From Solwaraspora sp. WMMD1047 (GTDB taxonomy: Bacteria; Actinomycetota; Actinomycetes; Mycobacteriales; Micromonosporaceae), in contig NZ_JARUBL010000001.1 in NCBI RefSeq assembly GCF_029626155.1, positions 2,480,001 to 2,544,000 of the forward strand: a stretch of DNA of 64,000 bases, given 5' to 3'. Below the pieces are notes generated by a model. That model did not search any database. It saw nothing but the letters and a program-made list of their open reading frames with translations, and was not told the origin of the DNA. This document shows, in pieces, positions 53,784 to 62,422 of the stretch. Positions within the stretch are counted from its first letter, which is position 1. Every line of letters starts with the position of its first letter. The position numbers and the translations under genes are program-made.

Positions 53784-55837
53784 TGACCATCCGCCTCGCA
53801 CGACCGCGCGGCATGTCTCGGCGCGCGGCGCTCCTGCTCAGCATGATCGTCGTTGGGTTGGCTCTGGCCTGGTCCGGATCAGCGAACGCCCAGCCGAGTC
53901 CCGCGCCAGGGCCGCCCCCCACCGCGCCCGGGACGCCGCCGACGCCCGGTGTTCCCGACCCGGGCGTGCGCCCGCCAGGCGTGGAACCACCTCTCTCTAC
54001 GCCGGCACCCGCGCCCGGTCCTGCCCCGACCATCCCCGGGCAGCCGTCGCCGGAGGTCGATGAGGACCCGGCCTGGTACGACATCGAGGGCCAGGTCCGC
54101 AAGGCCGTCGTGGACCTGGTTGTGTGGGCTGCCGAGCAGGCACTGCAGCCGGTGATGGAAGCCCTCGGCGCTACGTGGCTGTCCACCCCCGACCTGACCA
54201 TGAACGAACACGTCAAGGCGATCTGGACGACCAGCCTGATCACCGCCAACGGCGTCGTGGTGCTGTTCATCATCGCCGGAGGGTTCCTGGTCACCGCTCG
54301 GGAGACCCTGCAAAACCGGTACGGCCTCAAGCAGGTGCTGCCCCGCATCGCCGTCGGAGTGGTGTTGGCCAATTGCAGCCTGATCATCGGGCAGAAGGCC
54401 ATTGAGCTGACCAACGCGCTGACGGTGGCCATCGCCGGGAACACGATCGACGGGCCGACGGCCGCGACCGCGATCCGGCAGATCGTGGATGGCGCCCTGC
54501 AGGGTCAGGGGTTTCTGATGGCGTTGCTGGTCATCGCGGTGATCGTCATGTGCCTGGTTCTGGAGTTCACGTTCGTGCTGCGGTTGGCGGCGCTGGTGAT
54601 CCTGCTCGGTGTCGCCCCGGCTGCGTTGATCTGCCACGCCAGCCCGCTCACCGAGGGTGTGGCCCACCTGTGGTGGCGCTGTGTCCTGGCCTGCCTCGGA
54701 CTGCAACTCGCCCAGGCCATCGTCGTCATGGCCACGGTGAAGGTGTTCCTCACTCCCGCCGGGCCGACCGCGTTGGGTGTGCCCGCGACCGGAGCCGGGC
54801 TCCTTGGTGTCGTGGTCTGCCTGACGATGCTGTGGCTGCTGATCAAACTGCCGGGCTGGATGCGACAGTTCATCCTCGGCCCGCTCGGGCAGCGCAGCGG
54901 CCGAGGGCTGATCGGGCAACTCGTCCACGCCTTCCTGATGATCAAGACGCTGGGTGCGGCGGCCGGCATCCTGGGCGGCGTGAGCGCGGCCCAGTCCGCC
55001 GGACGGGCGGCACCTCGCCCACCTGGTCCGCGTCCATCGGCCGTTGGCCGGCGTCAGTCCCGTCCACCTCGGCCGCTTCGTGCGGGGGCGGCTGCGGTCC
55101 GTCCGTCCCCGCCGGGGCCGGTGGCCTTTAGCCACGCACCGGTCACCGACACGCCGCTGCCCGCGCCGTCCGGGACGAACGCCGCTCCTGCGTTCAGTCA
55201 CCCATCGTCGCCGTCCACCCCGATGCCGGTACCGTCCGGCGGGGTCCCGGCCGTCGAGTTCTCTCACCCGTCCCCACCTCAGCCGAGCCCGCCGGCCCCG
55301 GCCGCGCCACCGGCACGGGTCGCCTTCAGCCATGCCATGACTACGGCACCGGCACCGGCACCTGGCGGTGTGGCACCGGCGGTGACGTTCTCGGCCGCAC
55401 CAGCGCGGCAGACCGCCCCACGCCGGCCACCTGCCCCGGTCACACCCGTGTTCTCGACGGCACCGGACACGCCGGCGGCCGGCAGGCCACGACGAGCCTC
55501 GACACCGGGGACGCGGCCAACGGCAGCGCGGCGTGCCACCCCCAGCCCGCAAGCCGCCACCAAGCCGAGCCCCCCGACCGCCGTCGAGCGGGCACCGGCC
55601 ACCAGGACGCCTCGGCCACGCCCGCCCGCCTCGTCCACACCGCCGCCCCCGGACGGCCGGCGGCCGCCGGTCCCCACCCCGCCGCCCCGCCCATCCCCGA
55701 CCCCGGCCGCGAGGCCGTCCCCGACGACCGACACCAGATCGGCGGGCCCGACCGCCGTTCCCGCCGAACCGCCGTCGGCTCGCTCGTCCGCCCCGGGGCG
55801 GCGCAGGGCGCCGAAACCGAGAGGTGATCGGCGATGA
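53783..55837 (+). CDS. VirB6/TrbL-like polytopic channel protein with periodic FSH-repeat tail
   Basis: A 684-residue protein. A signal-like helix is followed by a proline-rich stretch (37-100). From about 150 to 385 there are about six membrane helices, including VLEFTFVLRLAALVILLGVAP and TGAGLLGVVVCLTMLWLLIK. The last about 290 residues are proline/alanine-rich and carry six FS motifs (four FSH, two FS) at exact 21-22 residue spacing. It matches the VirB6-type inner-membrane subunit, positioned after the pilin. ATG overlaps the pilin stop. Confidence 0.7.
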   Translation: MTIRLARPRGMSRRAALLLSMIVVGLALAWSGSANAQPSPAPGPPPTAPGTPPTPGVPDPGVRPPGVEPPLSTPAPAPGPAPTIPGQPSPEVDEDPAWYDIEGQVRKAVVDLVVWAAEQALQPVMEALGATWLSTPDLTMNEHVKAIWTTSLITANGVVVLFIIAGGFLVTARETLQNRYGLKQVLPRIAVGVVLANCSLIIGQKAIELTNALTVAIAGNTIDGPTAATAIRQIVDGALQGQGFLMALLVIAVIVMCLVLEFTFVLRLAALVILLGVAPAALICHASPLTEGVAHLWWRCVLACLGLQLAQAIVVMATVKVFLTPAGPTALGVPATGAGLLGVVVCLTMLWLLIKLPGWMRQFILGPLGQRSGRGLIGQLVHAFLMIKTLGAAAGILGGVSAAQSAGRAAPRPPGPRPSAVGRRQSRPPRPLRAGAAAVRPSPPGPVAFSHAPVTDTPLPAPSGTNAAPAFSHPSSPSTPMPVPSGGVPAVEFSHPSPPQPSPPAPAAPPARVAFSHAMTTAPAPAPGGVAPAVTFSAAPARQTAPRRPPAPVTPVFSTAPDTPAAGRPRRASTPGTRPTAARRATPSPQAATKPSPPTAVERAPATRTPRPRPPASSTPPPPDGRRPPVPTPPPRPSPTPAARPSPTTDTRSAGPTAVPAEPPSARSSAPGRRRAPKPRGDRR

Positions 55838-55884
55838 GCCGCACCAGCGAGGAGGCTCCGATGCGGGCTCGGGTGCCGACGGAC
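55834..55884 (+). pseudogene. Original 5' end of prgI, cut by a nested element
   Basis: ATG 55834 overlaps the VirB6-like stop as ATGA; an internal ATG at 55861 has GAGGAGG just before it. The 17 codons MSRTSEEAPMRARVPTD align with residues 8-19 of the intact downstream PrgI (DDEPYKARIPAD): identical P, A, R, P, D and conservative E/D, R/K, V/I. After GGAC the frame becomes unrelated (AAYCPLC). The beginning of prgI is therefore left here, separated from its body by about 3.8 kb. Confidence 0.75.
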
Positions 55885-55953
55885 GCTGCATACTGCCCTC
55901 TCTGCGGTTGTTGGTGGGGTTTGGTCGGACTGGTTTGGAGCCGAAGTACCGCG

Positions 55954-57087
55954 TTACTCGATGTTGCCGAGAGCGCGCAGTGCTCCTTCGGCGAGGACAT
56001 GTCCCGTCGTGACGGCGACAGCCAGGTTGGTTGCGTTCAGCCAGTCAGGGTCGTGGCTCTCTTCCCAGGCGACGATGTCCGTCGCGACTGCGAGAGCTTG
56101 GTCGTCGCGGGTGTGTACCAGGGCTCCGGCCAGCAGCAGATATGCGCCAGGTTGAGTTCCGTCGAACTCCTGCGCCATGCTGGTGATCTGGTCGAGGATC
56201 TGACGCCCGTGGTGGGGATACAGGGCAGCCATGCAGGCCAGTACGAACTTCACCGCTGGTGGTTCGGTATGCCATCGAGTGAGCAACGCAGGAAGTTGCT
56301 CATCGACGGCGGAGTGGACGTCCAGGGTCCATGCTCCGGGTTGGGGCGGGCGGCCTTCGGCTGCGGCGCGGTCGGCGTCGGTAAGCAGTCCGTCAGCCCA
56401 CCGATCAGCGGCGATGAGCAGCCATACATAGAGGTCGAGCCGCTGCTTGGCGGGGAGCGCCCCGGAGGTGATCATGCGCGAGAGGAACGGCAATGCGGGC
56501 GCGGTGGCCGAGTAGCAGGTTCCCTGGTGCAGCAGGTTGTCACCGAACAACTCGTCGAGGGTTTGGTCCCAGTCGCCGAACGGGTCTGCCAGCGCCAGCA
56601 GCAGGTCGGGGATGTCCTCCGCGCGTCCGTGGGCGTGTTCGAGGTCGGACCATGGGATCTCGTCCAGCCCAGACAGGTCGATGGGCGTGTCTTCGGCGTG
56701 GTCAGGAGTCAGGGTCAGCGGTGCCGCTGGTGGTGGTGCGACGACCTCGATGGTTGGCGTTGGGGGCCGTGCGCCGGGGTTTGCGTACACGATCGGGGCG
56801 TCGGGGCCTCGGATGATCTGCAGCATGGTCACGTCGCAGCGACTTCCGCCTTCTGGGTAGCCGCCGTGCTGGCGGGCGATGAGGGCAGCGGCGCGACCGA
56901 CAGCGTCGATCATGCGGTGGCCAGTGGCATCGACCGGGTACGGTCCGTCATCGACGGCGGTCACCATCCAACCGCCACGAGGCGAAGGCCGAGCTGTGAC
57001 ATAGGCGAAGCCGTACGACGCCAAGGCTGTGGCCACGTGTCGGGCATGGGTTTCGTGGGGCACGGCGAACTGGTGAGTGCCCGCCAT
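55954..57087 (-). CDS. Hypothetical protein, nested-element cargo
   Basis: A protein of about 378 residues and unknown family. The N-terminal part (THQFAVPHETHARHVATALAS) leads to a strand-rich domain, then a proline linker (PPTPTIEVVAPPPAAPLT) and an acidic helical half with DIPDLLLALADPFGDWDQTL and repeated alanine-rich helices. It has no signal peptide. ATG 57087 is chosen; a TTG at 57105 extends it by six residues. Transcription is opposite to the T4SS operon. Confidence 0.55.
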   Translation of the reverse strand: MAGTHQFAVPHETHARHVATALASYGFAYVTARPSPRGGWMVTAVDDGPYPVDATGHRMIDAVGRAAALIARQHGGYPEGGSRCDVTMLQIIRGPDAPIVYANPGARPPTPTIEVVAPPPAAPLTLTPDHAEDTPIDLSGLDEIPWSDLEHAHGRAEDIPDLLLALADPFGDWDQTLDELFGDNLLHQGTCYSATAPALPFLSRMITSGALPAKQRLDLYVWLLIAADRWADGLLTDADRAAAEGRPPQPGAWTLDVHSAVDEQLPALLTRWHTEPPAVKFVLACMAALYPHHGRQILDQITSMAQEFDGTQPGAYLLLAGALVHTRDDQALAVATDIVAWEESHDPDWLNATNLAVAVTTGHVLAEGALRALGNIE

Positions 57088-57207
57088 CGCCGACCAGCCG
57101 GTCAAATCATCGCCTCCGATTGTCGGGCCCGTTTCGGTCAGACTGCCATGAGCACTGAGATGACGGTTCGGGTGCCCTCGTTCCCGATCTTGTGCCCAAC
57201 AGGCTGT

Positions 57208-59271
57208 TTATGTTGGTGGATAAGGTATGTCCGGCGTCGCGGTGAGACCTGGGAGCCTCGACCTGAGCCGAACCGACGCGGCGATCTTTCCCCGGTAGAT
57301 CGCTTGTGTTGCGGGGTCCCAAGGGATGCACCAGCGTCCGCTGGGACCGCGACGGGCGGGGACTTGGTCGTGGGCGAGCCAGTTGTAGATGGCGTCGGCG
57401 GGAATGCCCAGCTCGGCGGCGGCTTGTTTGACGCTGATCTCGCCGTTTCGGATTGCGACGGTGCGGGGTCCGCGGATGGTGTATGCCTCGCGGACGCGGG
57501 CGACGCCGCCTTTGGTCCAGCGGTGTCCGCGTCCGGTGCGAAGCCCGGCGTCGTTGAGGATGTCGGCGACTTGTTCGCTGGTGTGGGTGGCGCCGTGGCG
57601 GCGGATCAGGTCGAGGGCGACGGTGGGGGTGCGGCCGGGTCCGATCCGGCCGGCGGTGATCTCGTCGGCGGCGCCGGTGTGCCAGCGCACTCCGATGCGG
57701 ACTTCGTCTTTGTGTTGTTCGGGCAGCAGGGTGACGTCGGCGATCAGGGTGCGCAGCAGCCGCTTGCGGTCACGGGCCTGGGTGTCGGGGTGGTGCCACA
57801 GCTTCGGCAGGTCGGCGGCCAGGGCGAGCAGTGCGTCGCGTTCGGGCAGCGGCGGCCGGGCGGCCCTGGCGGTGGCCAGGGCGGCTTCGGCGTCGGCGAG
57901 CGCCTGGAGTTTGGCTTCCCACTTGCTTTCCAGGGTGCGGGCGACGAGTCGGTTGTCGGGGTCGACGTTGCTGAAGGCTCGTTCGGCGCGGTCGGCTTCG
58001 TAGCGGGCGCGTTCGACGGCGAGTTCGGCGGCGCGGTGGCTGCGGGTGTAGCGGTCGGTCAGCTCATCGGCGGCCTTGACCGCGAGCTTGAGCTGCTGCG
58101 GGGTGACCGCGTCCAACAGCAGTGCGGCTACGGCGTCATCGACGGTGACCGCCGCGACGGTGCGGCAGGCGTCCGTGCGGTGGGGGTTGCTGTGCTGGCA
58201 GAGGTAGTGCACCCGGCCGGCGTCGCCGTAGCGGGTGCCCATCCGGCCTCCGCAGACGCCGCAGAAGATGATCCCCTGACACAGCGCGGAGCCCTCGCGG
58301 GGCGGCCGGAACCCGGCTTTGGTGTGGTTGGCGGTGAGCTTGGCTTCGATGTCGAGGAACTGCTGCCAGGTGATGTAGCCGGGGTGGTGGTCTTGGATGA
58401 GGACGGTCCACTCGGCGCGGGCGCGTTTGACCCGGCTGGCCGCGACAGTGCCGTCCGGGCGCACGGTCCGGGCGTCGTAGCTGCGCCCGTAGGCGTACGC
58501 GCCGGCGTAGACCGGGTTCTTGACCGCCTGCAGCACCCGGGAATGGGTGAGCCGGCCCCACTTGATCTGCCCGTCCCAGGCACCACCCCACTTCCGTTGC
58601 GGGAACAGCCGCCCTGTGGTGGCGAACGCCTTCACGACACCCAGCGCGGACCCGGTCGCGGTGAACTCGGCGAACAGGTCCTCAACCGCCTGGCGGACCT
58701 GCTCGTCCGGGTCGACGACGACCTCGCCGTCGTCGTAGACGTAACCCACCGCCAGCGGCGAGCGCAGCTCACCACGGTGCGCGGCGGCCAGCTTCGCCCC
58801 ATGCAGCCGGCCGGTGAGCAGGTGCAACTCGGCTTCGCTCATGCTGCCTTTGAGGCCGAGCAGGAGGCGGTCGTTGACGTCGCCCAGGTCGTAGACGCCA
58901 TCGGCGTCGACCAACAGCGTGTCGGTGAGCCGGGCCAACTCCAGCAGCCGGGCGAATTCCCCGGACGATCGCGCCAGCCGGGACACCTCCAGGCCGAAGA
59001 TCGCGCCGACCTCGCCCCGACACACCCGGGCCAGCAGTTCGGTGAACCCGTCGCGGTGCGCGCCGAATCGGCCGGACACCCCGAGATCGGCGTCGATGGT
59101 CAGCACCCCGCCCGGTGCCCAGCCCATCTCGACGGCGGTCGCGGCCAGCCCGTACTGGCGGGTCGTCGACTCGCCGTGCACCCGGACCTGCACCACGCTC
59201 GACTGACGCACATACACCACCGCCAGCCTGCCGCGATGCGACGTCGTGATCTTCGAATTCGCCTTCACCAC
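57208..59271 (-). CDS. Large serine recombinase
   Basis: A 687-residue site-specific recombinase. The N-terminal resolvase domain has VVYVRQSSVVQVR, with the catalytic serine in RQSS, and further conserved DADLGVSGRFG and LEVSRLARSSGEF. The recombinase domain follows. A zinc ribbon has CGVCGGRMGTRY ... CQHSNPHRTDAC. A coiled coil (YTRSHRAAELAVERARYEAD) precedes a C-terminal helix-turn-helix (SVKQAAAELGIPADAIYNWL). All domains of an active integrase are present. It is probably what inserted this nested element into prgI. Start GTG 59271 or the next codon. Confidence 0.88.
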   Translation of the reverse strand: MVKANSKITTSHRGRLAVVYVRQSSVVQVRVHGESTTRQYGLAATAVEMGWAPGGVLTIDADLGVSGRFGAHRDGFTELLARVCRGEVGAIFGLEVSRLARSSGEFARLLELARLTDTLLVDADGVYDLGDVNDRLLLGLKGSMSEAELHLLTGRLHGAKLAAAHRGELRSPLAVGYVYDDGEVVVDPDEQVRQAVEDLFAEFTATGSALGVVKAFATTGRLFPQRKWGGAWDGQIKWGRLTHSRVLQAVKNPVYAGAYAYGRSYDARTVRPDGTVAASRVKRARAEWTVLIQDHHPGYITWQQFLDIEAKLTANHTKAGFRPPREGSALCQGIIFCGVCGGRMGTRYGDAGRVHYLCQHSNPHRTDACRTVAAVTVDDAVAALLLDAVTPQQLKLAVKAADELTDRYTRSHRAAELAVERARYEADRAERAFSNVDPDNRLVARTLESKWEAKLQALADAEAALATARAARPPLPERDALLALAADLPKLWHHPDTQARDRKRLLRTLIADVTLLPEQHKDEVRIGVRWHTGAADEITAGRIGPGRTPTVALDLIRRHGATHTSEQVADILNDAGLRTGRGHRWTKGGVARVREAYTIRGPRTVAIRNGEISVKQAAAELGIPADAIYNWLAHDQVPARRGPSGRWCIPWDPATQAIYRGKIAASVRLRSRLPGLTATPDIPYPPT

Positions 59272-59413
59272 GACCTGCCCGTGCCACCAGCACCGCGGCG
59301 GTCATGTTCGCCACCGCCATCACAGCCTCGACCTGGTTCCAGCCGGCGCCCACGTCTCATCTCCGCTCGCGCCGTCCGGCCGGATGACTCCGCTCTGTCC
59401 ACAACAGAGATGA

Positions 59414-59671
59414 TCATCGCGCATCCTCCGTGTCATCGCTCAGCCGGGATGCCAGCGCGTCAACCAACGCCCGCGCGGCGGTAAGTCCGTCCACGGCGAA
59501 CCGGTCCGGCATCGCCTCAGGGCCTCGATCCGTCCACGACTGGGGCAGCGATACCCGCCGCTTGCCGCCGTCGCTCTCGCACACGAACACCAGAACGCCC
59601 TTCATCCGGGCGCTGAACAACACCGGCAACTCCTCACCTCTCAATGGGTGGAAAGGGTGCGTAACGACCAA
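59414..59671 (-). CDS. DUF5372-like small protein
   Basis: An 85-residue protein. HPFHPLRGEELPVLF near the N-terminus is the DUF5372 hallmark; RRVSLPQSWTD follows. Such proteins often accompany recombinases in actinobacterial elements. A TTG start at 59671 is on the opposite strand to the prgI start and shares one base with it, so the two promoter/start regions abut. Role unknown. Confidence 0.6.
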   Translation of the reverse strand: MVVTHPFHPLRGEELPVLFSARMKGVLVFVCESDGGKRRVSLPQSWTDRGPEAMPDRFAVDGLTAARALVDALASRLSDDTEDAR

Positions 59672-60603
59672 TGAATCCGAAGAAGAACTTTGACGACGAG
59701 CCCTATAAAGCTCGTATCCCGGCGGATATCGAGCGGCCGGACAGGATCGCGTTCGGCATGTCGGGCCGACAGTTGGTGATCCTGACCATCTCGGGCCTGC
59801 TGCTCTACGCCGCCTGGACGACGGTCGCCACGGTGGTGCATCCGCTGGTGTTCCTCGCAGGGGCGACGCCGCTCGCCGCTGGGGCGTTCCTTCTGGCGGT
59901 CGGCCGCCGTGACGGCATCAGCCTCGACGCGTGGGTCCTCGCCGCCCTGCGGCACCGCCGCAGCCCGCGTTGGCTCGTGCCGGCCGACGGACCGGTCATC
60001 CCGGCTCCGGCGTGGGTTGCCACCACCGTCGGGCCGGGTGACCGGCTACCGCTGCCCGCACCGCTACGGCTGCCGGCGAAGGGCATCACCGGCGATGGAC
60101 TGATCGATCTCGGCCCAGATGGCACCGCCGGTCTGGTCGCCGCGTCGACGGTGGCGTTCGGGCTGCGCACGGCGGGTGAGCAGAACGGCCTGGTGGCCGG
60201 GTTCGCCCGCTGGTTGCACAGTCTCGACGGGCCGGTGCAGATCGTGGTGCGGGCACAGCAGGTCGACCTGACCTACCTCGCCGACCGGTTTCTCACCGCC
60301 GCACCAGGGCTGCCACATCCCGCGTTGGAGGAGGCCGCCCGCGCGCACGTGGCGTTCCTCGATGACCTGGCCGCGCGGCGCGAGCTGCTGCACCGGCAGA
60401 TCACCGTCGCCGTGCGGAGCCGACGCGGCCCGCACCACACCGCCCACGCAGCGGCAGAGGCGGTACGTGCCCTCGCCGGCTGCGAGGTTCCCGCCCGGGT
60501 CCTGGACGGGCACGACGTCCTGGTGCGGCTCGCGGCCAGCCTCGACCCCACCGCCCCACCCCGTGCCCCCTACTCCGCATCTGACGGAGGTGATCAGCGG
60601 TGA
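59671..60603 (+). CDS. PrgI-family T4SS membrane protein, with substituted N-terminus
   Basis: A 310-residue PrgI-like protein. The pattern EPYKARIPADIERPDRIAFG is followed by two membrane helices (LVILTISGLLLYAAWTTVAT and PLVFLAGATPLAAGAFLLAV) and a soluble part, as in PrgI of Gram-positive conjugation systems. The first 19 codons are more AT-rich than the rest (AATCCGAAGAAGAACTTTG) and probably belong to the nested element. Its stop overlaps VirB4 (GTGA). The ribosome site for this start is weak (GGAAAGGG, 13 nt). Confidence 0.78.
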   Translation: MNPKKNFDDEPYKARIPADIERPDRIAFGMSGRQLVILTISGLLLYAAWTTVATVVHPLVFLAGATPLAAGAFLLAVGRRDGISLDAWVLAALRHRRSPRWLVPADGPVIPAPAWVATTVGPGDRLPLPAPLRLPAKGITGDGLIDLGPDGTAGLVAASTVAFGLRTAGEQNGLVAGFARWLHSLDGPVQIVVRAQQVDLTYLADRFLTAAPGLPHPALEEAARAHVAFLDDLAARRELLHRQITVAVRSRRGPHHTAHAAAEAVRALAGCEVPARVLDGHDVLVRLAASLDPTAPPRAPYSASDGGDQR

Positions 60604-62387
60604 ACTTGCTCTCCGCACTGCTGCCGACGCGGCGGTCTGCGCCGCCCGAGCCGGCCACGATCCTGCCCGGCTCCCCGGACGCCGTCGAGGTCGACGGCCG
60701 ACACGTGCGGGTCGGGGACGGCTACTCCACCACCCTGGTCGTGGTCGGCTACCCGGCCGAGGTCGGCCCGGGGTGGGCCGAGCCGATCCTGTCTTACCCG
60801 GGTCTGGTCGACGCCGCCTTCCACATCGAACCGGTCCCGCCGGCGGTGGCATCGCAGCGGCTGCGCAAGCAGCGCGGCCGGTTCGAGTCCTCCCGTCGCC
60901 ACGAGGCGGCCAAAGGCCGCCTCGATGATCCGGAACTCGACGCTGCCGCGGTTGACGCCGCTGAGCTGGCCGGTCGGGTCGCTCGAGGCGAGGCGAAGCT
61001 GTTCCGGCTCGGCCTGTACCTGACCGTCCACGGCACCAGCCCCGAAGACCTCGCGGATCGGGTGGCTGAGGTGCGGTCTCTGGCCTCCTCGCTGCTGCTG
61101 GACACCGCGCCGGTGACCTGGCGGCAGGTGCAGGGCTGGATCAGCGGCCTACCCCTCGGCGTTGACGCGCTCGGGATGAAACGGGTCTTCGACACCGACG
61201 CCCTCGCCGCCGCGTTTCCGTTCACCAGCCCCGACCTGCCCGCCACCGCAGGGGACAGCGGCATGGGGGTGTTGTTCGGGTTGAACCTGCACTCGGCCGG
61301 CGTCGTGGTCTGGGACCGGTGGGCGCAGTCCAACTACAACGCGGTCATCCTCGCCCGCTCCGGGGAAGGGAAGTCCTACCTGGCCAAGCTCGACCTGCTA
61401 CGCAACCTGTGCCTCGGCGTGGAGGCGTTCGTCATCGACCCCGAAGACGAATACCGGCGGCTGGCCGACGCGGTCGGCGGCACCGTCATCCGCCTCGGCG
61501 CACCGGGGGTGAAGATCAACCCTCTCGACCTGCCGCCGGGTGATGATGCCCTCCACGACCGGGCACGGTTCATGCACACCCTCGTGGCGGTGATGGCCGG
61601 CGGTGACACCGCCGTCAGCGCACCCCTGCCCGGCGACGAGGCCCGCTCGCTGGATGTGGCGGTGCTGGCCGCGTACCGGGCCAAGGGCATCACCACCGAC
61701 CCGCGTACCTGGCGGCGGCCGGCGCCACTGCTGGCTGACGTGACGGCCGCGCTGAAGGACACCGACGACGCCGGTCGCCGGGTCGCCTCCCGTCTGCACC
61801 CGTACGTCGCGGGCAGCATGAGGGGTCTGTTCGACGGGCCGACCACTACCGCCGCCCGAGGGCACCTCGTGGTGTTCGCCATTAGGGACCTACCCGAGCA
61901 GCTTCACCCGGTCGGCACGTTGCTGACCCTGGACACGATCTGGCGCACCGTACGCGCGACCGCCTCCGGGCAGCGACCGGACGTGCTGCGGATGGTGCTG
62001 GTGGACGAGGCGTGGAAGCTGCTGTCCGGCGGGCGAGGCGGCGTGTTTCTGGAAACCCTGGCCAAGTCCGCCCGCAAGTACGGGGTCGGACTGACCGTCG
62101 TCACTCAGGACGCCGCCGATGTGCTCGCCACGAAGACTGGCCGCGCCGTGGTCTCCAACGCCGCCACGCAGGTGCTGCTGCGGCAGGCGCCGCAGGCGAT
62201 CGACGCCGTCGCTGATGCGTTCGGGCTCACCGACGGCGAGCGGACGTTCCTGCTGTCCTGCCAACGTGGCGACGCGCTCCTGACGGCCGGGTCGGCGCGG
62301 GTGGCCTTCCACAGCCACGCCTCCGCCGCCGAGCACGAGTTGATCGTCACCGGCCCGGTCACCGCCTCGTCTGGCCGCCGCCGCTGA
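60600..62387 (+). CDS. virB4: VirB4-like conjugation ATPase
   Basis: A 595-residue T4SS motor ATPase. Residues about 1-215 are an N-terminal domain without recognised motifs. The P-loop is ILARSGEGKSYLAK near residue 250. The Walker B is RMVLVDEAWKLL near residue 467 and is followed by KYGVGLTVVTQDAADVL. Length is short for VirB4 but typical of Gram-positive members. The GTG overlaps the prgI stop. Confidence 0.9.
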   Translation: MNLLSALLPTRRSAPPEPATILPGSPDAVEVDGRHVRVGDGYSTTLVVVGYPAEVGPGWAEPILSYPGLVDAAFHIEPVPPAVASQRLRKQRGRFESSRRHEAAKGRLDDPELDAAAVDAAELAGRVARGEAKLFRLGLYLTVHGTSPEDLADRVAEVRSLASSLLLDTAPVTWRQVQGWISGLPLGVDALGMKRVFDTDALAAAFPFTSPDLPATAGDSGMGVLFGLNLHSAGVVVWDRWAQSNYNAVILARSGEGKSYLAKLDLLRNLCLGVEAFVIDPEDEYRRLADAVGGTVIRLGAPGVKINPLDLPPGDDALHDRARFMHTLVAVMAGGDTAVSAPLPGDEARSLDVAVLAAYRAKGITTDPRTWRRPAPLLADVTAALKDTDDAGRRVASRLHPYVAGSMRGLFDGPTTTAARGHLVVFAIRDLPEQLHPVGTLLTLDTIWRTVRATASGQRPDVLRMVLVDEAWKLLSGGRGGVFLETLAKSARKYGVGLTVVTQDAADVLATKTGRAVVSNAATQVLLRQAPQAIDAVADAFGLTDGERTFLLSCQRGDALLTAGSARVAFHSHASAAEHELIVTGPVTASSGRRR

Positions 62388-62422
62388 TCCGGCTCGTCTC
62401 ACATCACCGATCGGAGTTCCCG

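Larger units (their letters stand above)
55885..59728. mobile_element. Nested serine-recombinase element inserted in prgI
   Basis: About 3.8 kb carrying three leftward genes: a hypothetical protein (55954), a large serine recombinase (57208) and a DUF5372 protein (59414). It lies between the original 5' end of prgI (55834-55884) and the prgI body. The right end supplies a new, more AT-rich start for prgI (59671-59728). The borders align at GCTCGnnTnCCGnCGGA. Whether the element still moves is unknown. Confidence 0.68.

Noticed and set aside
55834-59484. A 1216-codon open frame on the plus strand
   Set aside because: Only the first 17 codons read as protein; the rest runs antisense to the recombinase and hypothetical gene and has shadow composition.
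60273-60852. Minus-strand frames opposite prgI/virB4
   Set aside because: Pro/Arg-rich shadows of well-supported secretion genes.
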